Origin: Bacillota bacterium
Lineage (GTDB): Bacteria; Bacillota; UBA4882; UBA8346
Direction: 5' to 3'
Length of the DNA: 64,000 nucleotides
NCBI GenBank assembly: GCA_023392595.1
Contig: JAEVYU010000012.1
Coordinates: 1 to 64,000, forward strand
Both the position numbers and the translations under genes were made by a program. The number at the start of each line of letters is the position of its first letter. Position 1 is the stretch's first letter. Positions 8,316 to 16,937 of the stretch are shown here, one piece after another. Below the pieces are notes generated by a model, which did not search any database, was not told the origin of the DNA, and worked only from the letters and a program-made list of their open reading frames with translations.

Positions 8316-8434
8316 GAGGCTGTCTAAAAAGCAACTTTAAATCAATAAGAAATACAATATATAGCTTCATCGAACGCCTGAATTACGATATATTGTATTT
8401 CTTTATCGATAAATTTCCTTTTAGGACAGCCCCT
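8316..8434. mobile_element. MITE-like palindromic element, copy 1
   Basis: About 119 bp bounded by GAGGCTGTCTAAAAAG and its imperfect inverse TTTTAGGACAGCCCC. Inside are a second pair of inverted arms, AGAAATACAATATAT and ATATATTGTATTTCT. No coding capacity. Two relatives occur at 58757-58890 and 26483-26589. The ends resemble those of insertion sequences of Bacillota, but no transposase is present in the window. It lies inside an operon, between the binding protein and the first permease, and can fold into a long hairpin in the mRNA. Confidence 0.8.
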
Positions 8435-8448
8435 TCACTCTTTCAGTC

Positions 8449-9747
8449 TTATTTTACTTCTTCCTTAACTTTTAGAATTCCATCACGAATCTCATTATAG
8501 GCGTCTTCAGGGGTGGATTTGTTATACAACATTTTAACAATTGCCGCCTGAACAATCATTTCCATTTGAGGTTGTCCAATAATTCGAGGTTGAGGCACGC
8601 CGTATTTTTGGGCAATCGTACTGAAATCATTAAGCAATGTTACATGCCCTTCATAAGATTGAGGATAGGTCGCTTTGGCCACTTCTTTCAAAACCCCCAT
8701 GTTCACTTTGGAAGTAGCCGGCAAATTAATAGCTCCGCCAATCCGGGCCACCATTTCAGGGCTATTGATTACCTCCATTACTTTCCATGCCGCCTCTTTT
8801 TGTTTGGAACCTTTTATAATTGCAAAACCGGCGTTGGCAACCATTGCTTGCGGTTTAGCGGCGGAAGGTCCATGCGGGAAAACAAATGCTCTGGTTTTAG
8901 CAACAATTGTGCTGCTATGTGAAACGGCATTAGCGGTAAAATACGAACCGGAATGCATAATACCGACATCCTCCGCGCCCCAGGCTTTGAATAATTCCGG
9001 ATAGAGCCAGGTAATCTGACTTTTCGGCATATAGGGCGCCAAATCATTTAAAAGCGATAATACCTCAATATACTTCTTTTTTGAAGCATTACTGACATCA
9101 TCCGGTTGAACATCATTACTCAAACAAATCATCATAAAATCACGGAAGGAAAATCTTCCTGTACCGCCATTGGCCATTGCATAACCGGATTTCCCGTTTT
9201 TGCTCATGGCTTTAACGGCTTCTTTTACCGCATCCCAACTTTTCAGGTCTGAAATCTTATAGCCGGCTGCCGCCAATAAATCCGTATTCACGACATGGGC
9301 ATATGTAATTCCCTGCCAGGGAATAGAATACAATTTTCCATTATATCGCGAATAATTCACATAACCCGAAGAATAATTAGAAAGTTTAATCGCACTTCCT
9401 TTTAAATACCCGTCAAGCGGTTCCAATGCATCCATCGCTACCGGATTGACCACGTCAAGAACATCCATCATATCTGGATAATCCCTGGCAGCAATCATCA
9501 CCGCTAACTTCTTTTCAATATCGGCCCAACTAAGATAGATATACTCGATTTTAATTTTGGGATACTTTTCAGTCACTGCTTTTTTAAGATTCTCGGCCCA
9601 AGCTTTCTCAATTTCGGAAGTACCCGGATACAAAATTCTTAAGTTGGCTGAAATGTCCTTTGAGCTACTTTTCGCAAAACCAGTCACACAACAAAACATG
9701 CATACCACTAAAAGCAGAGTCAAACTTAATCTTATCCTTTTATCCAT
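8449..9747 (-). CDS. ABC transporter extracellular sugar-binding protein, family 1, 432 aa
   Basis: Captures the oligosaccharide outside the membrane for the two permeases that follow. An N-terminal hydrophobic signal (RLSLTLLLVVCMFCC) is followed by the type I solute-binding fold: early ILYPGTSEIEKAWAENL, central DLLAAAGYKISDLKSWDAV and the late SKQKEAAWKVMEVINSPEM segment. Length is typical of MalE/UgpB-like proteins. GGGGGAGCAAGTA precedes the ATG. It follows the GntR regulator by 58 bp, so both are probably on one transcript. Confidence 0.9.
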   Translation of the reverse strand: MDKRIRLSLTLLLVVCMFCCVTGFAKSSSKDISANLRILYPGTSEIEKAWAENLKKAVTEKYPKIKIEYIYLSWADIEKKLAVMIAARDYPDMMDVLDVVNPVAMDALEPLDGYLKGSAIKLSNYSSGYVNYSRYNGKLYSIPWQGITYAHVVNTDLLAAAGYKISDLKSWDAVKEAVKAMSKNGKSGYAMANGGTGRFSFRDFMMICLSNDVQPDDVSNASKKKYIEVLSLLNDLAPYMPKSQITWLYPELFKAWGAEDVGIMHSGSYFTANAVSHSSTIVAKTRAFVFPHGPSAAKPQAMVANAGFAIIKGSKQKEAAWKVMEVINSPEMVARIGGAINLPATSKVNMGVLKEVAKATYPQSYEGHVTLLNDFSTIAQKYGVPQPRIIGQPQMEMIVQAAIVKMLYNKSTPEDAYNEIRDGILKVKEEVK

Positions 9748-9805
9748 TACTTGCTCCCCCTTATTTTTCCCATTTCTGATTGCCGTTTATTTACGATACG
9801 TTCTA

Positions 9806-10435
9806 CTAGTTATAGTTCTCTAAAAGGCCACTAAATAAGTGTTCCCGAATAGCCCGTTCCGCAACATCCGGATCTTTGGTCTCTAGTTTTTTAACTAATT
9901 CAGTATGGCGATAGACAATGTGGTCATACTTGTAATTAAAATTGAGTGATGATAACCGATTAGCAGCTATAAATAAATTCAGCTGCATCACCTCTTTAAA
10001 TTTTTGGACCAAAGTTTTACATTCAGTTAGCTCCAGTAAATAGCGATGAAAATCAACCTCCCTTTCCCAACATTGCCTGGTATTGGCAGGGGTATCATCA
10101 ATCAACGCGGCCAGTTTTAATAGTTCCATTTCGTGTTGAACGATTGGTTCCCCACAGTAAAGCCGAGCCGCCTGACATTCCAACGCCTGCCTGAGGATCA
10201 CTTGACCTCGTAAATCATCTTCCGTAATAACACGAATTCGGGTACCCTTACGTGGAATCGACTCCAACAACCCTTCGGTTTCCAATTTTAACATGGCTTC
10301 TAAAGTAGGAGCCACGCTGACTCCTAGTTCGGCTGCAATTTCCCTTCGGTTAATCAATTCACCCGGAGCCCAATGGTTTTGGAGTATACGTTCCAATAAC
10401 TCATCATATACTTGTTGAGATAATGAACGTTTCAT
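9806..10435 (-). CDS. GntR-family (FadR/FCD) transcriptional regulator, 209 aa
   Basis: Likely a repressor of its own operon. Residues about 1-70 form the winged helix-turn-helix (INRREIAAELGVSVAPTLEA), and about 75-205 the all-helical FCD ligand domain; FHRYLLELTE and the C-terminal EHLFSGL carry the usual metal or ligand histidines. First gene of the GH88 operon. Two palindromes, ATATCACGTGATAT and ATATCACATGATAT, lie upstream and overlap the promoter, which suggests autoregulation by a uronate-derived ligand (inference). AGAGGTC precedes the ATG at about 10 bases. Confidence 0.9.
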   Translation of the reverse strand: MKRSLSQQVYDELLERILQNHWAPGELINRREIAAELGVSVAPTLEAMLKLETEGLLESIPRKGTRIRVITEDDLRGQVILRQALECQAARLYCGEPIVQHEMELLKLAALIDDTPANTRQCWEREVDFHRYLLELTECKTLVQKFKEVMQLNLFIAANRLSSLNFNYKYDHIVYRHTELVKKLETKDPDVAERAIREHLFSGLLENYN

Positions 10436-10463
10436 AATACAAGACCTCTGTTATTTTTATGAT

Positions 10464-10519
10464 ATATCACGTGATATACTGTATGATTTTATGATATATC
10501 ACATGATATTTTTTGTCAA
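10464..10519 (-). promoter_or_regulatory. Promoter with two GntR operators for the GH88 operon
   Basis: On the minus strand, TTGACA (10514-10519) and TATCAT (10491-10496) are separated by 17 bp, a good sigma-A promoter. The palindrome ATATCACATGATAT (10496-10509) fills the spacer. A perfect palindrome, ATATCACGTGATAT (10464-10477), lies downstream, centred 32 bp (about three helical turns) away. This geometry suits a repressor binding two sites on one DNA face. The natural candidate is the GntR protein encoded at 10435. Confidence 0.85.
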
Positions 10520-10545
10520 GCATTCTTTTACCCCTAAAAATATCC

Positions 10546-10577
10546 ATAAAAAAGCCCCTTCAGTATCGAATGGGGGC
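10546..10577 (-). terminator. Rho-independent terminator of the aldolase operon
   Basis: On the minus strand GCCCC / GGGGC arms (10573-10577 and 10554-10558) with further pairing are followed by a run of T. It closes the minus-strand operon ending at 10777 and insulates the GntR promoter that starts just below it. Confidence 0.7.
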
Positions 10578-10776
10578 TCACCTTTAGGATTTGAACTTTA
10601 TCCTCTTCCAAATCGTCTTCATCGGTTATTATCCATTGGGATCCCATGTAAAGAAGATTGGAAAAGGATACTTCATTCTTTTCAGTCTTTAAAACAATAC
10701 CATGACTCATCCGGTTGCCTGTATCTCCGGGAGACCCGGTTTCAACAAAACGGCTTTCGTGCCTTTACCACAAAAC

Positions 10777-11616
10777 TTAATCCCCAACATTAATTGCCTT
10801 GACCAATTCTTGGGTCTTTCTTTTTACATTCTCTACCGCATTCAAGCTTAGGCTGATTACATCATGGGCGTTATGGTCCGCTTCATAAGCTTTGCCAAAG
10901 GTCTGTATGAACTCTTTGCGCAAGTCGGATCCGTAATTGATTTTAATTAAATTATACGCTCTAGCGGAGCGGATAACATCAAAAGGTATTCCGGAACCTC
11001 CATGTAACACCAGAGGCACCTTGCTGACCTCCGATATCCTTTTCAAAAGAGGCAGGTCGATATGGGGTTCCGCGCACAAGCCATGGACATTGCCTACTGA
11101 AACAGCCAATAAGTCGCAATGAGTCTTCTCCACAAACTCTGCCACCATGTCAGGATCTGTCTTTGCATCAGCTTCTTCAACCGGTGTATCCTCTTTGCCG
11201 CCGATCATTCCAAGTTCCGCCTCCACAGGAACGCCGTAGAAGTGACAATATTCGGCGGCGCGGCGCACTTCCCTGATATTATCTTCATAAGACAACTTGG
11301 AAGCGTCGATCATAATTGAGGTGAAGCCAGCTTCTATGCAGGCTTTTACATCTTCATAACTGTGGCCGTGATCCAAATGAAGGCCGATTGGGGTGTCCAC
11401 GTTTTTCAGCGCATCCCGCGTGATATTCGAAATGACCTGGGGGTTTGAAAGGCGCAGATTATTTGAAGAAATCTGGATATAGCCTGGTAGGCGCGCGGCA
11501 TCCAGACCTTTTGCAACGGCATAGGTCATTTCCAGATTTGTGGTGTTGAAAGCCGGCAACACATAGTTGTATCGTTTCGCATACTCCATCAGATCGAAAC
11601 CGTTTATGATTCTCAT
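10777..11616 (-). CDS. Class II (zinc) ketose-bisphosphate aldolase, 279 aa
   Basis: Cleaves a ketose-(bis)phosphate to dihydroxyacetone phosphate and an aldehyde. Family signatures: LPAFNTTNLEM at about residue 19, GLHLDHGHSYEDVKACIEAG at about 77 with the catalytic Asp and zinc His, VEAELGMIGGKED at about 130, VGNVHG at about 173, VLHGGSGIP at about 202 (zinc His, phosphate loop) and KINYGSDLR at about 225. It resembles FbaA/GatY/KbaY, so the substrate may be fructose-, tagatose- or a ketopentose phosphate. Last gene of the ABC-kinase-aldolase operon. AAAGGAG ribosome binding site before ATG. Confidence 0.9.
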   Translation of the reverse strand: MRIINGFDLMEYAKRYNYVLPAFNTTNLEMTYAVAKGLDAARLPGYIQISSNNLRLSNPQVISNITRDALKNVDTPIGLHLDHGHSYEDVKACIEAGFTSIMIDASKLSYEDNIREVRRAAEYCHFYGVPVEAELGMIGGKEDTPVEEADAKTDPDMVAEFVEKTHCDLLAVSVGNVHGLCAEPHIDLPLLKRISEVSKVPLVLHGGSGIPFDVIRSARAYNLIKINYGSDLRKEFIQTFGKAYEADHNAHDVISLSLNAVENVKRKTQELVKAINVGD

Positions 11617-11649
11617 TTTAAATCTCCTTTGTAATTCTAATTTTAAAAC

Positions 11650-11692
11650 TCAACCACCACCGGCTAAAGCCGAGGTTTGAATCCCCGTGGTT
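11650..11692. repeat. CTCAACCAC hairpin repeat, copy 1
   Basis: CTCAACCAC (about 11649-11657) pairs with GTGGTTGAG (about 11684-11692), with GGCTAAAGCC between. The core GGCTAAAGCCGAGG-TTAAATCCCCG-TTGAGG recurs at about 38050-38080. It lies between the aldolase and kinase genes inside an operon. Short dispersed repeat of unknown origin. Confidence 0.6.
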
Positions 11693-11702
11693 GAGACCAT
11701 CA

Positions 11703-13178
11703 TCAGCTTTGACTAATCATTTTGACCATGGAATATATATTTTTATAAACGGCATATTTCTTTTCATATTGTTCCGGAAGACCCTGCTCGGGGTGGATCG
11801 TTTTTTCAATGGTAATGTTTTGATGTACGAGCGACTGCAGGGAATCACATGCACTGCACCCATATAAGGCCAATAGCCCCACACCATACCCCGGACCTGC
11901 GCCGGGACTCAACTTTGCAATCGGGATGTTCAGAACATTGGAGATAATTCGAATCCACAGATCGCTGTTGGCTCCTCCACCGGTGATTTTTGCCGTTTGA
12001 ATATGGATATCGATGGATTTTAAAACCTCAACAATATCCTTAAGCGCAAACGCCACTCCCTCCATAACGGCCTGCATCATCTCTTCCCTTGAGGTATCAA
12101 TGCTCAGTCCAAGAAACGCGCCTCTAATGCGCGGGTCGGAATAGACAGTCTTATCCCCCGTCAGATGCGGGAAAAAAAGGACATTGTTTTTTCCCAGTTT
12201 ATCGGCGTTAATTTTCAACTCCTCAGAACGGTAATTCTTGGTTCTTAGGATATCTTCCACCCACCACTGGCTGCAGGACGCGGCTGCCTGTGCCACGCCC
12301 TGAAAAAGATAGACCGTTTCCCTTTCAGAGATAGAAAAGAGAATGTTTTTAACCCGTGTGCTAAAGTCGGCACGTTCACAGGAAGCAAAAATCACGCCCG
12401 AAGTGCCCAGGGAGATGGTAGGGGAACCAATCTCTATACTGCCGGAAGAGACCGCTGCCGCAGCGTTATCCCCCGTACCCGCAATCACCTTTACGCCGCA
12501 ATCCAGCCCCAAGTCCCCGGCCACATCTTTTTTCAGGCAGCCTACAATCTGGGACGAGCTGTTAATCGGGGGAAGGACATTGCCAAGCCCAATGATCCCT
12601 TTCATTTTTTCCGACCACTGCTTTTCCCTGAAATCAAACAACGCCGAAGTCGAGGCATCACAGTAGTCAGTCGAAAATTCTCCGGTCAAACGATATACAA
12701 TATAATCCTTTGTAATCAGAACATACCGGATTTTCTCAAAATGATCCGGTTCATTTTCCTTCAGCCATAAAAGATTTATTGCCGGCGATCCTGTGGAGAT
12801 AATATTTTGAAGATAGGGTATATCCGGATCATTCCCGACTTCGGATCTCAATCTGTCCACAATGGAGCTGGTTCGGGTGTCATCCCACAGAATGGCCGGC
12901 CGAATCACGTCCCCTTGCTTATCCAAAAAAACGGCTGTATGCATTTGTCCAGTCACACCGATGCCTTTTACCAAAGAGCGGTCAAAGTTTGCCAAAAGAT
13001 TCTTAATACCCAAAGCCATCTGATCATACCAGACTTCGGGGTTCTGTTCTCTCCATCCCGGCAACGGGGAAAGGTTCGCATATTCTCTTTTGGCAGTATG
13101 GATTATTTTTCCGGTATCGTCAATCAGCACTAATTTTACAGACGAAGTCCCGACATCAATCCCAATATAAAACGACAT
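11703..13178 (-). CDS. xylB: FGGY-family carbohydrate kinase, xylulokinase-like, 491 aa
   Basis: ATP-dependent sugar kinase. N-terminal IGIDVGTSSVKLVLID is the phosphate-binding motif, VTGQMH near residue 77 is typical of xylulokinases, AGTGDNAAAAV near 235 is the substrate/ATP loop and ITGGGANSDLWI near 390 the C-terminal nucleotide-binding motif. Length (491) matches XylB. Located between the ribose-type permease and a class II aldolase, so it likely phosphorylates the imported sugar before cleavage. That context makes a ketose other than xylulose possible. AGAGGG lies upstream of the ATG. Confidence 0.85.
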   Translation of the reverse strand: MSFYIGIDVGTSSVKLVLIDDTGKIIHTAKREYANLSPLPGWREQNPEVWYDQMALGIKNLLANFDRSLVKGIGVTGQMHTAVFLDKQGDVIRPAILWDDTRTSSIVDRLRSEVGNDPDIPYLQNIISTGSPAINLLWLKENEPDHFEKIRYVLITKDYIVYRLTGEFSTDYCDASTSALFDFREKQWSEKMKGIIGLGNVLPPINSSSQIVGCLKKDVAGDLGLDCGVKVIAGTGDNAAAAVSSGSIEIGSPTISLGTSGVIFASCERADFSTRVKNILFSISERETVYLFQGVAQAAASCSQWWVEDILRTKNYRSEELKINADKLGKNNVLFFPHLTGDKTVYSDPRIRGAFLGLSIDTSREEMMQAVMEGVAFALKDIVEVLKSIDIHIQTAKITGGGANSDLWIRIISNVLNIPIAKLSPGAGPGYGVGLLALYGCSACDSLQSLVHQNITIEKTIHPEQGLPEQYEKKYAVYKNIYSMVKMISQS

Positions 13179-13293
13179 GACGACTTTTTCCCTCTTTCAT
13201 TCCCAATATCCGCTTCCGCAACCGCTTAGGCCTTTTCGAAAGCCAGAGGTGGTACCTAGACTGAACTTTTTCTACTCGTTGCAAATCAGAAAG

Positions 13294-14280
13294 CTATTTA
13301 CTGTAACTCTTCTTTTTACTGATGTCCATGAATACCGCAATCAAAATCACTATTCCTTTAACTATCAATTGCCAGAACGAGTTGATGTTTAACAGATTCA
13401 ATCCGTTATTCAAAATTCCGATGATGAGCACACCAATAATCGTACCCGAAATATACCCCATTCCACCCGACATGCTGGTTCCGCCCAAGACTGCCGCAGC
13501 GATGGCATCCAGTTCAAATCCGTTACCGACCGAGGGTTGTCCAGAATACATGCGGCAGGCAAGGACTACGCCACTGAAGGAAGCCAAAAAACCTGACAGG
13601 GTATAAACCAAAACTTCGATTTTGGGGATATTGACGCCTGAAAAACAGGCCGCTTCCCGGTTGCCGCCTATTGCATAAATATGAGGGCCAATCTTAGTAC
13701 GGTTCAATAGCAAAAATATTACAACGACAAAGAAAACCGAATATATTACCGGGAGGGGAATCGGGCCAAAACGACCGATTCCAAGGATATTAAACGAATC
13801 AACAAAAGTTCGTATGGGCATTCCGCCGGAATAGACAAAAGCGGCGCCACGAGCGAGGTTCATCGTTGCCAGCGTAGTAATAAAAGCGGGAATTTTACCA
13901 TAAGCGATAATCAATCCATTGAGTAAACCGATTGAAGTTCCGATTACCATAGCCAGGATAATAGCGCTTGTTACATCCATATGTTGATTTGTGATGAAGC
14001 CCGCCGCCAAAGTTCCCGCCAAGGCAACTACTGCCCCTACCGACAGGTCAATTCCCCCGATAATAATCGCCATAGTCAGTCCTAACGCCAAATTTGAATT
14101 GGTGGATACTTGGCGTAATACATTGAACATATTATCAGTTGTCAAAAAAAAGGGCGATTTAAAAGTCAGGATGACGCATAATGCTAACAACCCCAACAAG
14201 ATACCTAAGTTTCGTTTAAAAAAGTTTTTCGCCTGGAAAAGAATATTGAATCTCTCGGCAGAAATCAATTTAGTTGACAT
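13294..14280 (-). CDS. rbsC: Ribose-type (CUT2) ABC transporter permease, 328 aa
   Basis: Membrane subunit with about 8-10 hydrophobic segments. IIGGIDLSVGAVVALAGTLA near residue 75 and the loop GGNREAACFSGVNIPKIEVL near 212 are family hallmarks. LGGTSMSGGMG near 275 is also typical of RbsC/AraH/XylH. Start overlaps the end of the ATPase gene by 11 bp and has GGAGG upstream, indicating tight co-translation. Sugar identity is not given by the sequence. Confidence 0.92.
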   Translation of the reverse strand: MSTKLISAERFNILFQAKNFFKRNLGILLGLLALCVILTFKSPFFLTTDNMFNVLRQVSTNSNLALGLTMAIIIGGIDLSVGAVVALAGTLAAGFITNQHMDVTSAIILAMVIGTSIGLLNGLIIAYGKIPAFITTLATMNLARGAAFVYSGGMPIRTFVDSFNILGIGRFGPIPLPVIYSVFFVVVIFLLLNRTKIGPHIYAIGGNREAACFSGVNIPKIEVLVYTLSGFLASFSGVVLACRMYSGQPSVGNGFELDAIAAAVLGGTSMSGGMGYISGTIIGVLIIGILNNGLNLLNINSFWQLIVKGIVILIAVFMDISKKKSYSK

Positions 14281-15769
14281 GATATGCCTCCGTTGCGCAG
14301 GTCATTATTTTTTCTTGCGAAAATTCACTTCGTTCCAGATGTCCGGAAATTCTCCCCTTACTCACCACATAAGCCCGGTCGCACATATTAATAATCTCTG
14401 GCAACTCTGAAGAAACTAAAATCACCGCCACTCCGCTTTTGGCCAGATTGTTAATGATGTCATAAATTTCAGCTTTCGCCCCAACGTCTACCCCTCGGGT
14501 CGGTTCATCAAGAATGAGTACGCAAGGTTCAATTGCCAGCCATTTTGCGATTAAGACTTTCTGCTGGTTACCGCCGCTCAGGCTGTTGACAATCTGATAT
14601 TCCGATGAAGCTTTTATCGAAAATCGTTTGATGTAATTTTCAGTAATTTGATTTTGTTTTTGATGATTGATCCGTAGCAAACGGATTAATTTCGATAATA
14701 CCAAAAATGTCATATTAAATCGCAGAGTATTCTCAAGCACCAATCCTTCTTTTTTTCGATCTTCCGGTACAAAAGCAATTCCCAGTTTAATGGCATCCCT
14801 CGGATTAGCGATTACGACTTTTTTACCTTTAAGACAAATCTCCCCTTTATCAAGAGGATCCAGCCCAAAAAGCGCCCGCATAATCTCAGAACGCCCAGCG
14901 CCCAATAACCCTGAAAATCCAACCACCTCACCCGCCCTTACGGAAAAAGAAACATCCGATATGACGTTTTGCCGGCTAAACCCCTTGACTTCCAACACAA
15001 CCTCGCCGACATCGTTAAAAGAACGAGTATAAAACTCCTTCAATTCCCGTCCGACCATCATGGCGATCAAATCATTGGCATTGGTTTCCGTTAATTTTTT
15101 GGTCGCAATCATATAACCGTCGCGGAGCACAGTAATCCGATCGGCGATTTCAAACAGTTCGGAAATTTTATGTGAAATGTAAATGATACCGACGCCTTTT
15201 TTCTTTAATTGTTCAATTGTCAAGAACAACTTTTGGGTTTCATATTCCGAAAGTGAAGAAGTCGGTTCATCCATCACAATAATCCGGGCATTAAAAAAAA
15301 CGGCCTTGACGATTTCTACCAATTGTCTCTGAGCAATGGTCAGTTCGGCCACAGAAATTCCGGCGTTAATTTCCAGCCCGAAAGAGTCAAACATCCTCTG
15401 GGCCTCGTCTAACATCCTCCCTTTCTCCAGCATTCCCAAGATACTGCATTTTTCCTGACCCAAAAAAAGATTCTCGGCAACCGAAAGATAAGGCACCAAC
15501 ACAATTTCCTGGTGGATGATACTAATCCCATTCGCGCGCGCATCGCCTACATCGTTAATCTTTCGTTCCGAGCCGTCGATGATAATTTTGCCGGTGTCCG
15601 CATGGTGAATCCCTCCCAAAATTTTGATGAGGGTCGATTTGCCAGCGCCGTTTTCACCTAAAATAGCATGTACTTCACCTGATCTAAGTTCAAAATCAAT
15701 TCCTTTAAGGACACTGATGCCCGAAAAGCTTTTGCTGATATTCTTCATTTGCAGTAAAATCGCATCCAT
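14270..15769 (-). CDS. rbsA: Ribose-type (CUT2) sugar ABC transporter ATP-binding protein, 499 aa
   Basis: Two fused nucleotide-binding domains. Domain 1 has Walker A GENGAGKST (about residue 33) and Walker B IIVMDEPTS. Domain 2 (from about 250) has a degenerate P-loop GLLGAGRSE, signature SLSGGNQQKVLIAKWL and Walker B VLILDEPTRGVDVGAK, the usual RbsA/MglA arrangement. Start assigned to the ATG at 15769 after GGGTGATTTG; the frame is open to 15787. It is preceded by the paired-hairpin repeat that separates it from the binding protein. Confidence 0.92.
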   Translation of the reverse strand: MDAILLQMKNISKSFSGISVLKGIDFELRSGEVHAILGENGAGKSTLIKILGGIHHADTGKIIIDGSERKINDVGDARANGISIIHQEIVLVPYLSVAENLFLGQEKCSILGMLEKGRMLDEAQRMFDSFGLEINAGISVAELTIAQRQLVEIVKAVFFNARIIVMDEPTSSLSEYETQKLFLTIEQLKKKGVGIIYISHKISELFEIADRITVLRDGYMIATKKLTETNANDLIAMMVGRELKEFYTRSFNDVGEVVLEVKGFSRQNVISDVSFSVRAGEVVGFSGLLGAGRSEIMRALFGLDPLDKGEICLKGKKVVIANPRDAIKLGIAFVPEDRKKEGLVLENTLRFNMTFLVLSKLIRLLRINHQKQNQITENYIKRFSIKASSEYQIVNSLSGGNQQKVLIAKWLAIEPCVLILDEPTRGVDVGAKAEIYDIINNLAKSGVAVILVSSELPEIINMCDRAYVVSKGRISGHLERSEFSQEKIMTCATEAYHVN

Positions 15770-15840
15770 CAAATCACCCGATTTCAAAAAATTTAGGAAA
15801 TGCTTACCCTAAAAAGTCATCACCGCTAGGATTCTTTACC

Positions 15841-15978
15841 ATGAATCCGGCAAGCGACTTCGAATTTTTTTAAATTAAGAGCTTGCCGGTATTCTGGAAC
15901 CAACTTTATTGGTTAAAAAACACGATCCGGTGAGTTTCAGCGCAACGCAAGAAAATTGTCACTTAACTTGCCGGATCG
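15841..15978. repeat. Paired-hairpin repeat (ATCCGGCAAG family), copy 2
   Basis: Hairpin 1 pairs ATCCGGCAAG (15845-15854) with CTTGCCGGTAT (15882-15892). Hairpin 2 pairs CGATCCGG (15923-15930) with CCGGATCG (15971-15978). Matches copy 1 at 3730-3851, including the GAAAATTGTCACTT segment before the last arm. It sits between the binding-protein gene and the ATPase gene of the CUT2 operon, a position where a stem-loop can protect upstream mRNA. Confidence 0.75.
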
Positions 15979-16013
15979 AAGTTTAAGAGAACCCGAGTAG
16001 CTTCGTATTAAGC

Positions 16014-16937
16014 TTATTGCCAGCCGTTGGTTCCGTATTTTTTCACATTGGACGGAGTAATGGCAAAGGTCGGAACCAGTATGTGTTTTTCAATTTTTTT
16101 GCCGCTCAAAATGTCGTACGCTTTTTGAGCTCCGGTTTTACCGAGATTAATCGGGGATTGGGCCACCGTCATCTCCAAATCACCGCTGCCCAAAATTTTC
16201 TTGGCATCCGGGGAACCGTCAACACCCCAAACCTTAATTTTCCCATTTTTGCCGGCGGCCTTTAAAGCTGCAATAGTCCCTAAAGCAGTCGGATCATTGA
16301 TACAGAAAAAGGCCTTCAAATCAGGATTACCTTGGAGAATGTTCTCGGCGATGGGCATTGAAGCTTCCAGACTCGCCTTGCCATCTTGCTGAGCAACGAT
16401 TTTGAAGAGATTCTTTTTACTGCCCAACCCTTCTAAAAAGCCATTAACACGGTCAATACAAGCTTGAGCGACTGGGAAATCGATAATGGCAATTTTGCCG
16501 CCCTTGGGGAATTTTTGGGCCATATCTTTGCCGCAAAGTACTCCGGCCAAGTAATTATCGGAAACAATCCCGGTAGCAACCAAATCCCGGTCAAAAACTT
16601 CAGTGTCGATATTAATCACCGGTATATTAGCTTTCTTACAGGAATCCAAAGCGTCTTTAACCCCTTTGGCGTCAACCGGTATCAGAAACAAGGCATCAAT
16701 TTTCTGCGCCACCAGATCTTCAATCTGTGAAATCTGTTTTGCTTGGTCATATTGAGGATCAAGAACAACTAACTGGTCGCCGTTAGCCTTTATAACGGAT
16801 TTAAGACCGTCAGTAATCACGCTAAAAAAAGGATTATTCAATGTGGAAGGGGAATAGGCGAATCGTTTGCCGCCTTTAGCCAAGGCCATGCTGCCAAGTA
16901 AAGCGATACATAAAAACAACAGTAAAACTCTTTTCAT
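16014..16937 (-). CDS. rbsB: Ribose-type sugar ABC transporter substrate-binding protein, 307 aa
   Basis: Periplasmic-binding-protein-like domain of the RbsB family (Peripla_BP_4). A signal peptide, KRVLLLFLCIALLGSMALA, is followed by the mature start with SPSTLNNPFFSVITDGLK. The IEDLVAQKIDALFLIP, DYPVAQ-like and FCINDPTALGTIAALKAAG segments are typical. C-terminal KTGAQKAYDILSGK is also characteristic. Start at 16937 is preceded by GGAGAGG. First gene of the five-gene minus-strand operon and divergent from the RpiR regulator. Confidence 0.92.
   Translation of the reverse strand: MKRVLLLFLCIALLGSMALAKGGKRFAYSPSTLNNPFFSVITDGLKSVIKANGDQLVVLDPQYDQAKQISQIEDLVAQKIDALFLIPVDAKGVKDALDSCKKANIPVINIDTEVFDRDLVATGIVSDNYLAGVLCGKDMAQKFPKGGKIAIIDFPVAQACIDRVNGFLEGLGSKKNLFKIVAQQDGKASLEASMPIAENILQGNPDLKAFFCINDPTALGTIAALKAAGKNGKIKVWGVDGSPDAKKILGSGDLEMTVAQSPINLGKTGAQKAYDILSGKKIEKHILVPTFAITPSNVKKYGTNGWQ

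Noticed and set aside
8316..8434. Ordinary Rho-independent terminator after the binding-protein gene
   Set aside because: The structure is about 119 bp with conserved ends and recurs at 58757 and 26483, so a mobile element fits better.
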